From positions 79,706,328 through 79,770,327 of the forward strand of contig OV277866.1 in NCBI GenBank assembly GCA_922989275.2: DNA of 64,000 nucleotides, written 5' to 3'. The stretch's first letter is position 1, and the number at the start of each line of letters is the position of its first letter. Positions 41,190-52,555 of this stretch are shown piece after piece. The DNA comes from Gari tellinella. Its lineage: Eukaryota; Mollusca; Bivalvia; Cardiida; Psammobiidae. The position numbers were made by a program, and so were the translations under genes. Under the pieces are notes generated by a model. The model did not search any database. It saw nothing but the letters and a program-made list of their open reading frames with translations, and was not told the DNA's origin.

Positions 41190-41335
41190 GGGAACATTTA
41201 TTGTATTCATACTTGCTCAGATTGTATATTACCATAAGAGTTCAGATGAGTTTGATTATGGTTGAAATCAGACTAATAGGTGGAGAGTTATCTACCTTTG
41301 AATTGCTGAAAATGCCATATTTAAGGTGGTTCGAC
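41190..41335 (+). repeat. Single unit of the 160 bp tandem repeat
   Basis: CTTGCTCAGATTGTATATTA, AAGAGTTCAGATGAGTTTGA and GAGTTATCTACCTTTGAATT match the arrays at 39900, 42345 and 44290; no terminus is attached. Confidence 0.75.
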
Positions 41336-41449
41336 AGCGGGCGGGCCGCATTTCGAGTTCCGGAAATGCTGATGACTTTCACCTGATCTTTGCGGCACAT
41401 GCTTATAGTAGAAAATGTAGATAAAGAAAAGTTTGAACTGCTTCAGTGT

Positions 41450-41530
41450 CTTCTCTGTTAGCGCAGTTGATACGGTGATTGACTTGCAATCCAAATGTTC
41501 TAGGTTCGATTCCCACTCGCTTCAAAACTT
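41450..41530 (+). repeat. tRNA-like sequence, A and B boxes, T-run terminator
   Basis: TTAGCGCAGTTGATACGG (A box, 41458-41475), GGTTCGATTCC (B box, 41503-41513) and a run of nine T just downstream are arranged as in a tRNA gene. The acceptor ends (CTTCTCTG and CACTCGCTTC) do not pair, so a SINE head or tRNA pseudogene is likelier than a working tRNA. Confidence 0.5.
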
Positions 41531-42344
41531 TTTTTTTAACAAATTCTCCGATTTTAGTGACTAGTCAATCGATAACGCAGTGATCAATGGACAGGCTATG
41601 TTAAGCCACGTAATAATGAATAATATCAGATGCAAGTATAGTCATGTGACAGCTAAATTTGTGAGGATTATAGCCTATATGACAGATGGCAGCTTAACAA
41701 AGGACAAAGGTAATGCTAAAAGATAGATCCTAAAGGAGCTTTTATGCATTACTTTTGTTATGCATTAAACAGTCACTTGCCTTTAAAGATCTACAGGCTA
41801 ACGTATTCAATGGTCCCTTATTAAAGGTTTGACTTAAGGTATTATTTAGAGCTGACGGCATTTTAAAGTTGAACTCAAGGGAGGTTACTCGTTTTGTGTT
41901 AACATTTTGTCAGAATTTCAGGAAAGCATGTATAAAATGCAAATTCCACTGTAGATTTTCATTAGATTTGTGTGACTAGTAGAATTAAGTTATATCTATC
42001 TAATAAGAGTAAAATTAGTGTATGTTAAACAGCTAGATTTTTTGTAATTTGAGATTTTCAGAATTTGACTTTTTTAAAATATTGATATTTCCAGAAAATA
42101 TGTTATGAAATACTTTTGTTTGCCCACTATCTTATAGTCTATGTACAGTTTACTTGAATGTACAGAAATTATTGAGTTATATCATTTTATAAAGAAATTA
42201 TTCCTGTTTATTAAAAAAGGAGCTTTTCTCGACAAAAGGTCCTCTCAGAAAAAAACGGCACTGTAACTTTTTTTTATATTAACGATTTTTCACTCTCCAT
42301 ATGGTATATTTCAATTTAATCAAGGTTTCAAAGAATTCTGACAC
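41531..42344. other. No gene; decayed type-B-like inverted repeat at 41686-41785
   Basis: GGCAGCTTAACAAAGGACAA, AGGAGCTTTTATGCATTACT and ATGCATTAAACAGTCACTTG echo the MITE-F core. 41800-42344 holds nothing recognisable. Confidence 0.45.
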
Positions 42345-42995
42345 AGAATAAGCTGACCCGCGAATTTTATCCAATCTTTCTCAAACTTACTCAGATTGTA
42401 TATTACCATAAGACTTCGGATGAGTTCAATTATGGTTGTAATCGGATCAATAGGTTGAGAGTTATCTACCTTTGAATTGCTGAAAATGATATACTTAACA
42501 GTGTTTACGCTCTAGAGGTCACAATATTTATCCAAGCTCTCTCAAACTTGCTCAGATTGTATATGACCATAAGAGTGCGAAAAAGGGTGATTATGGTTGA
42601 AATTGGACAAATAGATCAAGAGTTATCTACCTTTGAATTGCTGAAAATGCCATATTTTACAGCGTTTACACTATTACAACTACAGTTTTCAATGGATTTT
42701 GATTATACTTGTACACAAAGTATATAGCTATACGTTCTTGAAGGAGTGCAACTATTGTTGAAATCTAATCATTGTGGCAATAGTTACCTGCCCTTGATGT
42801 ACTTTGAAATGCTAGAAAAAGGCTTCATTTCAGTATTGTTTAGGCTCTAGTTATCTGCCTTTGATGTACTCTCTTATACTAGAGTAGGTCGACAAATTTG
42901 ACTGGATTTAGAATAAAACGGGTGAAATTCAAAGGTAAAGCTATCAGGCTTCATTACAAATGGTGAGCGATATCAGGGCCTTCAGGCCCTCTTGT
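42345..42995 (+). mobile_element. Helentron-like element with tandem units (copy 2)
   Basis: Units start near 42360 and 42520, then a tail with TTGATGTACTTTGAAATGCT and the same GGTGAGCGATATC plus GGGCCTTCAGGCCC hairpin and CTTGT. The last roughly 35 bp are identical to copies 1 and 3. Confidence 0.68.
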
Positions 42996-43735
42996 CATAA
43001 AACTGTGGCATCTCATTTTTGAAACGCAGGTGTTTACAAGTTTGTTTTTTCGGTGTTTGGCTAAAGTCTGTGTGTGCCGTGCTGCATTAAATAAACTTTC
43101 AAAAAACCTGACTAGGTCAACTCGCCGTCAGTGTTAAATACTGGAAGTGGAAAGCGTGCTTCGTTGTGCACAGTACAAATTAGCGAGAGTGTGGCTCTTT
43201 ATGGTCTTTATCGATAACTCAATTGTGAAATGTGCGTATATTTTATGACACGTATAGTACCTCATTTAAACATCGCTTAAACCGGCTCTAAAGTATGTAA
43301 AGTTTCTATTTTTGTTAAGTTAAGTAAATTAAATGAAAACAAGATTTGTTTGCAAAACGCTATGCCCCCTTATGTGACAGGTCTCTTAAAAACCGTGACC
43401 TTTGTCTGACATTACCCAACTTGTACTCAAGCTCAAAAGCCTTCTCAGTTAAGTACACATGCAGGTACATGTAATCAACAAATTACAGAATAAAAATAAT
43501 AGATCTATCTTAAAATATTCTCATCATTCATGAAAGAATTAAATGCAATTCAACTGCCTTTTAAAGATGGAATTTGACACTGGCTACATTTCAAATTCTT
43601 TACCCCTGTGAATCAAGCAGTAGATCCATCTTGGTGCAAAATGTACCTTAAATTGAATTCTGCTTAATCATTTGATGTATACCCCTCTGTAACCAGGACT
43701 AAACAATACTTATTGATGGAACAAAAATAGCTGAC
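42996..43735. other. No gene; diverged repeat-K fragment near 43380-43470
   Basis: CTTGTACTCAAGCTCAAAAG and GTTAAGTACACATG match repeat K. The remainder is unassigned. Confidence 0.45.
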
Positions 43736-43830
43736 AACTTACAGCACAGTGAAACAATTAAAAGCAGAAAACATATTTAAATGCTCTCTGCTTTACTTTC
43801 ATCTTTCTTTAAGTGACCACCTGCCTTATA
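43736..43830. repeat. Decayed MITE-F/type-B core
   Basis: ACAGTGAAACAATTAAAAGC, AGAAAACATATTTAAATGCT and CTCTGCTTTACTTTCATC plus TTTAAGTGACCACCTG keep the right arm only. Confidence 0.5.
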
Positions 43831-44289
43831 CAATAAATGATTACTGTAGCCTCAGTTGTGGCTACAGAGTGGTTTACTGAATTGCAAAACCTCATCCTTG
43901 GCAACTCTCAAGACCTTCACTCTTTGATTTATATTGGTTGTTTATTGTGAAAACTTACACATATTTTTTAACTACATGTATTTCAACAGGGGAAATGGTA
44001 ACATGGTATGGATGGATCCCATGGATGAGTCAGATTGTATGGCACCACAGCACTAAATGGGTCATTTAGCAGTAAGCACCGATGGATGATGAGGGATGAA
44101 GAGATGAAGATGATTTCAGGACAGCTGATTTCATCTAATCTCATTGATTGTGATGAAGGGCATGGTAACATCACACTAACATGGTACCAGACCTTTCAAG
44201 GGGAATTCAACAGCCATACAATAAGGTAAATTATTGCTTCTTTCTTTAAAAAACTACATAAATTTAGAAAAAGTTAAAACTTATACACC
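43831..44289. other. Unassigned; exon-like segment at 43990-44223 considered
   Basis: A pyrimidine-rich TTTCAACAG precedes 43990 and AAG-GTAAAT follows 44223, but all three frames of the 234 bp between them carry stops or lack a family match. I do not call a gene. Confidence 0.4.
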
Positions 44290-45700
44290 AGTCAGCTGAG
44301 GTTAGCCTTTGTTAGCTGCTAGCTCAGGGTGATTTGCAATCCTTGAATGTCCGGCGTCCATCATCCATCGTGTGTCGTCCGTCATCCGTCGTCAACTATT
44401 TTAGTGTTTACACTCGAGAGGCCACAATATTTATCCAATCTTTCTCAAACTTGCTCAGATGGTATATTGCCATAAGAGTTCGGATGAGTTTGGTTATGGT
44501 TGGAATCGGACTAATAGATCATGAGTTATCTACCTTTGAACTGCTGAAAATGCCATATTTTACAGTGTTTACACTCTAGAGGCCACAGTTTTTATCAAAT
44601 CTATCGTAAACTCGCCCAGATTGTATATGACCATAAGAGTTCGGATGAGTTCGATTTTTGTTGAAATCGGACAAATAGACCAAGAGTTATCGACCTTTGA
44701 ATTGCTGAAAATGCAATATTTAACAGTGTTTACACTCTAGAGGCCACAGTATTTATCCAATCTTTCTAAAACTTGCCCATATTGTATATGACCATAAGAG
44801 TCCAGATGAGTGCGATTTTGGTTGAAATCCGATGAATAGATCAAGAGTTATCTACCTTTGAATTGCTGAAAATGCCATATTTAACAGTGTTTACATTCTA
44901 GAGTTCAAAAATTTTATCCAATATATCTCAAATTTTCTCAGATTGTAGATGACTATAAGAGTTCAGATGAGTTTGATTATGGTTGAAATCAGACGTATAG
45001 GACGAGAGTTATCTACCTTTGAATTGCTGAAAATGCCATATTTAACGATGTTTACACTCTTGATGCCACAAATTTTATCCAATCTTTCTCAAACGTACTC
45101 AGATTGTATATTACCATAAGACTTCAGATGAGTTCAATTATTGTTGTAATCGGATCAATAGGTCAATAGTTATCTACCTTTGAATTGCTGAAAATGATAT
45201 ATTTGTGTTTATGCTCTAGAGGCCACAATATTTATCCAAGCTCTCTCAAACTTGCCCAGATTGTATATGACCATAGAAGTTCGAAAAAGGGTGATTATGG
45301 TTGGAATCAGACAAATAGATCAAGAGATATGTACCTTTGAATTGCTGACAATGCCATATTTTACAGCGTTTAAACTCTTGCAACTAGAGTTTTCAATGGA
45401 TTTTGATTATACTTGTACACAAAGGATGTAGCTATACGTTCTCGAAGGAGTGCAATTATTGTTGAAATGTAATCATTGTGGCAATAGTTACCTGCCCTTG
45501 ATATACTTTGAAATGCTAGAAAAAGGCTTCATTTCAGTATTGTTTAGGCTCTAGTTATATGCCTTTGATGTACTCTACTATACTACAGTAGGTCGACAAA
45601 CTTGATTGGATTTAGAATAAAACGGGTGAAATTCAAAGGTAAAGCTATCAGGCTTCATTACAAATGGTGAGCGATATCAGGGCCTTCAGGCCCTCTTGTT
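44290..45700 (+). mobile_element. Helentron-like element with six tandem units (copy 3)
   Basis: The 5' part has short GTCCGTC/CATCCATC strings, then ACACTCGAGAGGCCACAATA units of about 160 bp. GAGTTATCTACC falls near 44523, 44686, 44846, 45006 and 45168, with a variant near 45320. It ends with the shared GGTGAGCGATATC terminus and hairpin. The longest of the three copies; unit number differs between copies. Confidence 0.72.
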
Positions 45701-45734
45701 GAAATTGCAACATGGTGAAAAAACATGCTACTCA

Positions 45735-45802
45735 TCTGGAACAGTTTTGATACAGATAAGGCACCACTTATGCGGGGCCTGATCTCGATCTACATTGTTT
45801 GA
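45735..45802. repeat. Type-A hairpin, GGCACC/GGGGCC variant
   Basis: AACAGTTTTGATACAGATAA then GGCACCAC, facing GCGGGGCCTGATCTCGATC and TACATTGTTTG; several mismatches. Confidence 0.65.
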
Positions 45803-46447
45803 CACTCAGATTCTTATTCTGTTAGGTAAAATAGATTTTTAATTTATCATACAATACTGAGCATGTAGCTATTTTGTGTAGACTATGTGTAATAGATAAT
45901 ACATGTTAAGGGCTGTACCTTCAAGTACTTGAACCAGATACAAACTACCTTGGCAAACAGTGTAGACCCACATGCAAAATATGAAGTATCTATCAAATGT
46001 AGTTGCAAAGTCGTGGCCTGTGTCAAGTTCATCCTATTTGACCTTTAGTTGACATCTACATGGCCTTGACATTTGTCTGTTTAACCAAAGTTGTACTGTT
46101 CTCAAGAGATTCTTAAGTGCACATGCCAAAATGAAGTCTCTATCACATGTAGTCACAAAGTTAAGGACTTATGGCCAATGTTACATTTTGCGTATTTGGC
46201 CTTTAAAAGCTGAGTCTCCTTAAAATGCAAAATAGTTTCGTATGTTATGTTATAATTTAGAGAGCCTACAAAGTACAGTATATAGTAAATAATTGAAAGA
46301 AAACATTTAAAAGACAAGTTAAAGGCAATGACTATGTGTTTGGGTCTTTAGATTGAAAAATAATAAGACAGTAATGTGTACAGTCCTGACACTAACAGTA
46401 TAATTATTTTCATTTCAGTCCATGAAATCCGATATATAATTACGAGT
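45803..46447. other. Repeat-K fragments (45960-46170), no gene
   Basis: GAAGTATCTATCAAATGTAG and ACATGCCAAAATGAAGTCTC, TATCACATGTAG repeat the pattern at 24843-25045. Otherwise nothing. Confidence 0.5.
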
Positions 46448-46626
46448 CAGGGCTCCACATAAGTTGGAGTAATGAGACCAAATGCAGCTTTTCTTCACGT
46501 CAGCACCAACGCCTATGGTGTTACCATTCATTAGAATTGTCTCGAAAACAGGATTCTAATAAGTAGTCACACCACTGGGTTTAATGTAGACATAAAGAAT
46601 TTTACTTTTCAGTTATCTGAAACCCT
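46448..46626. mobile_element. MITE-C, diverged
   Basis: Starts CAGGGCTCCACATAAGTTGG and ends GTTATCTGAAACCCTG. The hairpin ATTAGAATTGTCTC / GGATTCTAATAAG is partly decayed. TACGAGT and TATGAGT border it. Confidence 0.7.
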
Positions 46627-47309
46627 GTATGAGTAGAACTACGTCAACATTAATTTATAATCATTCTATTTTAGAACTTTAACTCCATTGATTGAATACA
46701 TATACCAGACATGCTGAAAAATTCATGGGAAAGTACAAATAAGCCACAACCATGCCTTATTGATCACATGTTTCCATAACGCCAAATAAAACTTAACATT
46801 GCCTCCAAAATTCAGCTTACGCTTTATAAAGAATAGTTGAAGAATCTTCAACATAATCTCCTGCTTTTGCACAAGTAACTTTGCTAAAGCAGGAACTTGT
46901 GAGAGACCACTAGTGTCATTTTGTGGAATAAAATCTGCTATTTGGTCAATATGTTAAGTGGTACAAAAATTATAAAAGAAAAAAACAACACAAAAGTCCT
47001 GAGATGTTTCAGGCCTGTAGAAAGCCTTATGCATATGATAAAAATCAATTATGTTTGTACTATCTATTGCAGAATCATCATAGCCTGTGGTGTTTCATAA
47101 CCAGTGCAATTTTTGGAATGTTTCCCTGCCTGAAGTAGTAAACAATGTAGGACAAGCAGTAAACATGACATCCAGCAGTTTCCTATCCAAGATGGACTTT
47201 CATAAACAGAGTCAGAGACTATGATGCAAATTAAAACTGACTTTTTTCAAGGGCGAACAACATAATTATGTGCTGAATTTGAGTAATAAATATATGAACT
47301 GATTAGAGC
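46627..47309. other. No gene; weak hairpin near 46850-46915
   Basis: CTCCTGCTTTTGCACAAG and CTTTGCTAAAGCAGGAACTT form an imperfect inverted pair. Nothing else is supported. Confidence 0.45.
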
Positions 47310-47485
47310 GATGGATATGTTCAATTGGATGGAAATTCCATGTCAGCACCCAATCCTATGGTGTGGTTAAACTTATCTTTAGAATTGTCTCTTTGAACCA
47401 ATTCTAATGAACAGTCGCACCATATGGTTTAATGCAGACATAAAGATTTAAGTTCTTGAAGTACTTCCCTTATGCGGAGCCCTGA
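47310..47485. mobile_element. MITE-C relic
   Basis: TCAGCACCCAATCCTATGGT, TTAGAATTGTCTCTTTGAAC and TTATGCGGAGCCCTG match MITE-C in order; the left end is lost. Confidence 0.6.
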
Positions 47486-47785
47486 ATCCATGTTATTTAT
47501 TTGAAAGAAAATTATGCTGTGATTTTTAACTAATGATTTTAATATAGTTTCTCAAAAAGCTGTTAAATTGAAACGTAAGGTTTACAACTTTATAGTGTTC
47601 ACTGTTGTTGGTATTTTTAACTGCTGTGTATTATCAGAACTGATGAAATAGGAAAAAAAGCAAATTAAATATAAATTACATATTTTTCCTGTTGTGTTTA
47701 TAGATAATTCATAATATCTTGATACAGTATAAGTGCAAGTAAATAAAATCAGAATTGAAAGCCCGAGATAACCTTAATTTTAACA
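47486..47785. other. No gene or element recognised
   Basis: AT-rich spacer without repeats that I can place. Confidence 0.4.
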
Positions 47786-47789
47786 AGAT

Positions 47790-48670
47790 CATGTTTTATA
47801 CGCCCACCTCTAAAGGTGGTTGTATATTGGCGCGACCCTGTCTGTTCGTTTGTTCGTCCGTCAACATTTTGTTTGTCCGGAGATTTCTGGGTAAAATTTT
47901 GGAGGGATATTAATGAAACTTCACATAAATGTTATATGCATCAAGATCTAAAGCTGAGTCGAATTTTAGGTTCATTTGAATTTTTGTTACAGAATTATCT
48001 GCCCTTGATGTACTCAAATATGCTATAAAAAGCTTGTCCGGAGGTTTCTGGGGAAACTATTGGAGGGATATTAATGAAACTTCACACATGTGTTATGTGC
48101 ATCAATATCAAAAGCTGAGTCAAGTTTGAGGTTCATTCAACTTTTCTTTACAGAGTAATTTGTCCTTGATGTACTCAAATATGCTATAAAGAGCTTGTCC
48201 AGAGTTTTCTTGGAAAACTATTTCAAGGATATTAATGAAGAGAGATTTTATGCATCAAGATCTGAAGCTGAGTAAAGTTTGAGATTTATTTGATATTTTA
48301 TTACAGAGTTGTCTGTCCATGGTGTACTCAAATATGTTATAAAAGGCTTATTTGACAGTGTTAACACACTTAGCAACTACAGTTTTGAATGGATTTTGAT
48401 TATGTTTGCCCATAGTATAATTATAGAAGTATAAGTTCATGAAAGGGTTAATTATTATTGAAATCGGATCATTGTGCCAAGAGTTATCTGCCCTTGGTGT
48501 ATTCAGATATGCTAGAAAATGCTCTATTTCAGTATTGTTTATGCTCTCAGAGCTCTAAGTGTGTACAAATTAAAATGAAATTTGATAAAACTATATATTT
48601 CTTTGCCAGTGGGAGTATAATGTACCGTTTGCGGTGCTCTCGTTCTTTTTGTATGCGACATTTCACTCTC
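47790..48670 (+). mobile_element. Tandem-unit element, about 162 bp unit, TATACGCCCACC start
   Basis: TTTTATACGCCCACCTCTAA / AGGTGG forms a 5' hairpin-like start, followed by TGTTCGTCCGTC. TTGTCC(G/A)GAG then starts units at 47873, 48034 and 48196, and a diverged tail shares TTATCTGCCCTTG with the Helentron-like elements. No terminus was found. Confidence 0.65.
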
Positions 48671-48716
48671 TGATGCTTATTTTGAATCTCGATGCCAACA
48701 ATAGTTTCATTTACAG

Positions 48717-49025
48717 TAAAGCACATCTATTACAACCACTACATGAGGTCCAATTGTTGGTTTACAGTACAACTTGTCAAGTGGCTGCATTATGCAAGAT
48801 TATTTAGATAAAAGTAAAGCAGAAAGCTCCTTAGGTGCTTTCTGATTACTTTCGCATTGCTTTACCCCTTTCCTCCATAGCCAAAAGTGCAAATCTCCTA
48901 TATCCAACAGTGAGTGAACTACATTATGTCAAAACACTGACTGCTTAAAGTAAGATGAAAGTAACTTTTTGCAGGGAGCTCCTGCCAGAGCTTTTTGCTG
49001 AACTTTTATCTTGCTTTGAACTACC
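48717..49025. mobile_element. MITE-F relic with two type-B-like hairpins
   Basis: TACAGTAAAGCACATCTATT begins it. Hairpins: AAAGTAAAGCAGAAAGCTCC with GGTGCTTTCTGATTACTTT (48806-48872), and GCTTAAAGTAAGATGAAAGT with GGGAGCTCC/GAGC (48948-49023). The second hairpin has a different inner arm. Confidence 0.65.
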
Positions 49026-49127
49026 TCATGTGCACCACTGACTACTCATTACAATAAATTAAATTACTTATACTGCAACATAATGCAAGTTTTGCCCACA
49101 CAGCATAAATCTATTTCGATTTCATTT

Positions 49128-49420
49128 TTATGCCCCGCACGACTTAGTCGGGGGCAAATCGTTTTTGATCTGTCTGTTTGTCTGTACACAACTTTTACCT
49201 TGGTCGTAACTTTTGAACAACAGTGAATAGAGACTTTATATCTGGCGTGTGTACTGACCTCAAGAAGCTCTTGAGGTCAGTACAACTTGGGTCATGTCTG
49301 GCAAAGGTCAAGGTCATTTAGAGGTAAAATCGGGTGAAATGGGAGATAACCCATCCTATATTATTTCAAGTGAATAGGAAGGGAGATAACTCATCATAGC
49401 TGGCCATAACTCTTTGATCA
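49128..49420 (+). mobile_element. Repeat 5' end with GCCCCGCACGACTTAGTCGGGGGC hairpin region
   Basis: TTTTTATGCCCCGCACGACT pairs with AGTCGGGGGCA. It is followed by CTGTCTGTTTGTCTGTAC, an AAGGTCAAGGTCATTTAG block, and a separate hairpin CTGACCTCAAGAAGC/TTGAGGTCAG. This style of 5' end is common in mollusc repeats; the class is undetermined. Confidence 0.55.
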
Positions 49421-50030
49421 TGTGATCATTTCTTAACTTAGAAATAAGTCCTCAATATGCCATTTGACTATAAAATAAAATGAAGTTGAAAATTGATTTT
49501 CAGTTCTGATTTTTTTTCTACCATCAATATTTTTCGGCTCTAAATGACCATTGGTGTCGATGGGCCATAAAACACTAATCAATCGATCAAAATCAATATA
49601 ACATATGATCTTGTTCAGTATCAAACGGCAAGCTCATTCCAAACAAAACAGGCCACACTGAGACTTGTCATTCCTGAGTTATCACCCTTGTTATATTTAC
49701 ATAAATTTTGTAAAATTTAAATATCTTAAACTTCAAACCTTGCATTCTTGTTAAATATCAAATGATAACTAGTTGCAACAAGACAGGTTACTGTTTATTT
49801 GAAACTTCCAATACTTGTTAAGTATCAAATGGGCAACTAATTACAACAAGGCCGGCAAAGATAGTGTACTTGTTTATACTTACTGATTGCTTTAAGTGCA
49901 CTTAATAGGTGTAAAATCTTCAATACGTTCAATTAAACTAGATCATTTCACTAATCGCGGATCTCTCAGTGCTTTCAGCACTTTGATTTAATTATTCAAG
50001 GACAATAACTCAGACATGCCTTATGCGATT
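49421..50030. other. No gene; short direct repeat near 49745-49855
   Basis: CTTGTTAAATATCAAATG...CAACAAGACAGG and CTTGTTAAGTATCAAATGGG...CAACAAGGCCGG are about 70 bp apart. Otherwise unassigned. Confidence 0.45.
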
Positions 50031-50034
50031 TTGC

Positions 50035-50155
50035 TAGTTATTGAACCTGACCTAGATTCTATACTAATAAACATTTGTAGCAAGATTGGTGAAGATAAAA
50101 AAGAGGTGTTTGAGTTAGAGAGCGGACAAGGCTGAAACAGTCATTTTCAGCAAGC
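50035..50155. repeat. Single unit of the 35.4-36.2 kb tandem repeat
   Basis: GACCTAGATTCTATACTAAT, GCAAGATTGGTGAAGAT, GAGTTAGAGAGCGGACA and GCTGAAACAGTCATTTT match the inverted final unit of that array. Confidence 0.7.
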
Positions 50156-50243
50156 TCAAGGTATAGATCCTCCGTAATGTTTTTAATTGCTTACCCATGG
50201 TGAATAATATGTACACGTTGTCACTGGATCAAGTAGTGTTTAA

Positions 50244-50448
50244 CCCTGTGCCCATTGGTCGTAACTTTACGGGAGTTTACAAACTGTTTGAATCTAGAAA
50301 GACGCCGCGTAACGCGGCGTCTCATCTGGATCCAAACTGTTTGACACTCGTCTTAAGGTTTGTTTAATTAAAACAATGCATAAATCTAAACTGAACAAAT
50401 TTTGTAGACGACAATGTCAAAGCAGACGTCTGTGCAGCAGAATAAGGG
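50244..50448. mobile_element. MITE-J, TTAA-flanked, with type-A hairpin
   Basis: TTAA at 50240-50243 and 50449-50452. CCCTGTGCCC opens and AATAAGGG closes. The hairpin at 50277-50343 has the CCGCGTAACGCGG centre and arms AATCTAGAAAGACG / CGTCTCATCTGGATC. Same class as 26350. Confidence 0.82.
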
Positions 50449-50464
50449 TTAACAGGGTAATTCT

Positions 50465-50667
50465 CAGTGCTCCAGCTATAAACATGTAACCGGGAGTAAT
50501 CTGAACTAATCTAACAATTTCTCACTCATTTCAGCACCGAATGCTATGGTGTTACTACTGATTAAACCGTCTCTTCGAGGCAATTTTAATGAGTATGACA
50601 CCATTGGGTTTAAACGCAGAAATAAAGATTTTAGTTTTTCGAAATACTTCCGTTATCTGGAGCCCTG
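50465..50667. mobile_element. MITE-C, diverged
   Basis: CAGTGCTCCAG to TTATCTGGAGCCCTG, with GCTATGGTGTTACTACTGAT and ACACCATTGGGTTTAA around a decayed hairpin (CCGTCTCTTCGAGGC). Confidence 0.7.
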
Positions 50668-50942
50668 TATTTACAGAGTTGTCCTTCTTCCCATTCACAA
50701 GGGAGGCTTTTTTTAATTTGTGCAGCACAAAAATATTAAAAATAAAATTTAAAAAGCGAATTTCTTAGATAAAGCCGGTTTTTGTGAAAGAATCACGTCC
50801 TACGTAGTTCAAATGGGACCCCAAACAACCGTTTTATGCAGGTTTCTCAAAAACACAATGCGGCTTTAAACAAATCTAACACAACGCAGTGCTAAATCAT
50901 TGACAGGTCCTTAAATATGTTAATAGTTTATCTTAATTTGAA

Positions 50943-51000
50943 TGGCAAACAGTTTCGGGACGGGTCAGACGCTGGGTAACCTGGCGTGTGATTGTGCGCC
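50943..51000. repeat. Type-A hairpin, decayed
   Basis: GGCAAACAGTTTCGGGACGG and GTCAGACGCTGGGTAACCTG match the left arm and loop; the right arm (GCGTGTGATTGTGCGCC) is damaged. MITE-D at 51012 follows directly. Confidence 0.7.
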
Positions 51001-51011
51001 AATCTCCAATC

Positions 51012-51258
51012 CAGGGGCTCGTTTCATAAAAAATCTTACGACAAATGTTGTCGTAAGTCAGATTATAAATGTCGCAATTATTATTTATTTCTCAATGTAA
51101 TCCTGTCTTGTGACATCTTTTTGGAATCGTCTTTTCAAGACGATTCCAAAAAGATATCACAAGACAGGATTAGACAGAGAAATCACAAATTAAATGTATT
51201 TTAAAGTTTTGACTTACGACAACATTTGTCGTAAGAAGTTTTATGAAACGGGCCCCTG
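51012..51258. mobile_element. MITE-D, well preserved
   Basis: CAGGGGCTCGTTTCATAAAA and TTTTATGAAACGGGCCCCTG ends. TTACGACAAATGTTGTCGTA is a subterminal palindrome. The central hairpin (ATCCTGTCTTGTGACATCTT, TTGGAATCGTC with complement) is almost perfect. The ends look hAT-like, but no matching duplication is seen. Confidence 0.82.
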
Positions 51259-51438
51259 ACGTGTACGGGTTAATAAGCCCCATAAGACTGTTTTCACTGG
51301 GGAGCCCCGTTGAATCTCCCGGCTCTGGTTTTATACTTAACCATTCTCTGACAAAATATCGTCTGCATTCAATTTGTCGTAAGTTTTGTTATCCAGATTA
51401 ATTTTGCATGTACATTTATCGAAATCGAAACAAAAAAT

Positions 51439-51506
51439 GGCAAACAGTTTGGATCCAGATAAGACACAGAACTAAACAACGCCTGGTCTGGGTCCAAACT
51501 GTTTGC
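51439..51506. repeat. Type-A hairpin, asymmetric centre
   Basis: GGCAAACAGTTTGGATCCAG and GGTCTGGGTCCAAACTGTTT pair at the outside; the centre (ACACAGAACTAAACAACGCC) no longer pairs. Confidence 0.72.
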
Positions 51507-51800
51507 AAATGTAAATCAAGTTGAGATCAATCTGAAGACATGTTAAGATGGCGTATAATTGAAGTTGCAACAGACAATTACGAAGGGTGCACGCGACATG
51601 TATTTAATGAAGAGAATTTTTGCACGTGCTCCCTAATTATGTTTACATTAACGGTTTCATTCATGCGCTGTTCGTGCACCTAAATTATTGAAGTCACCCG
51701 AGTGAAAATGTTAAACGAAATATTATGTAACATTGCAGCTTTATCTAGAAGACAGATGTACGAAACAGATAGCCACACACGCTCAATACAGTGACTTGGC
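51507..51800. other. No gene or element recognised
   Basis: Unassigned AT-rich sequence. Confidence 0.4.
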
Positions 51801-51809
51801 CCTTTATTC

Positions 51810-52053
51810 AATAAAGTCGCAGTTTTACGCATTTCATTCATTCCTCCTGTAAAGAAAATACATGTAGTCCCAATTTATACAGTCATGAATTATTCACTCT
51901 ACGAAATACTTTTATATCCTAGTAGATGTTAGCTTAAAGTAGGCTGAAAGTAAAGCAGAATGCACCTAAAGGCGCATTCTGCTTTACTTTCAATCTGCTA
52001 CAAGTAGTCACATGTCTTCGAAACTAGAAACAGGCCAATGGGCTAATTGGTTA
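51810..52053. mobile_element. MITE-I, diverged
   Basis: CATTCATTCCTCCTGTAAAG, TTATACAGTCATGAATTA, a good type-B hairpin at 51930-52001 (TAAAGCAGAATGCACC with TGCGCC partner, one mismatch) and AACTAGAAACAGGCCAATGG follow MITE-I order. The ends have lost clean TTAA. Confidence 0.72.
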
Positions 52054-52429
52054 AACCTATTGTATTCGGACTTGTTTATACACTTGTCTGTCTGTCATTT
52101 AACATGTGTGGTTTCTAATTTAACACATTTTGGAATGATATTGCAATGAACACCCCTGTTTGCTTGCTGGCAGATGTCATTATGGCCAAAGTCAAAACGT
52201 CAAAAACTTTTATACACGTACTTAGGCCACCGGTCCATCATACACATAGATATTCACAATAAATAAAAGAACTGTACATAACTATACATGTATATAGGTT
52301 AATACATGCTTACATAACGTTGATGTGTTTTCAAAGAAAAACACAGTTCCCGCACTTTTGAAAGGGTTATGGACGTACAAGGGTGATCTAAATGCACAAC
52401 ACTGTTTGTCCACAAAGCGGACCATTTCG
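52054..52429. other. No gene or element recognised
   Basis: Short frames only. Nothing could be matched to other parts of the window. Confidence 0.4.
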
Positions 52430-52555
52430 TTTATAGAAAAACAAACAATGCAGGTTACCCGGCGTCAGATTTGGCTCCAAGGTTTTTGCAATGGAAATAT
52501 TTGTTAAAGCATGAGCAAATTTATTGGGAAAGAATAATGTTGCCTCTACAATATC
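52430..52555. mobile_element. MITE-A, right half only
   Basis: CAGGTTACCCGGCGTCAGAT, TTGGCTCCAAGGTTTTTGC and TTTATTGGGAAAGAATAATG are the loop, right arm and end of MITE-A. Confidence 0.72.

Noticed and set aside
41450..41530. A functional tRNA gene.
   Set aside because: A and B boxes are good, but the acceptor stem does not pair. The same applies to 29358-29425 and 61629-61722.
43983..44229. A host exon.
   Set aside because: Candidate splice sites exist, but the intervening frames are closed or unrecognisable.
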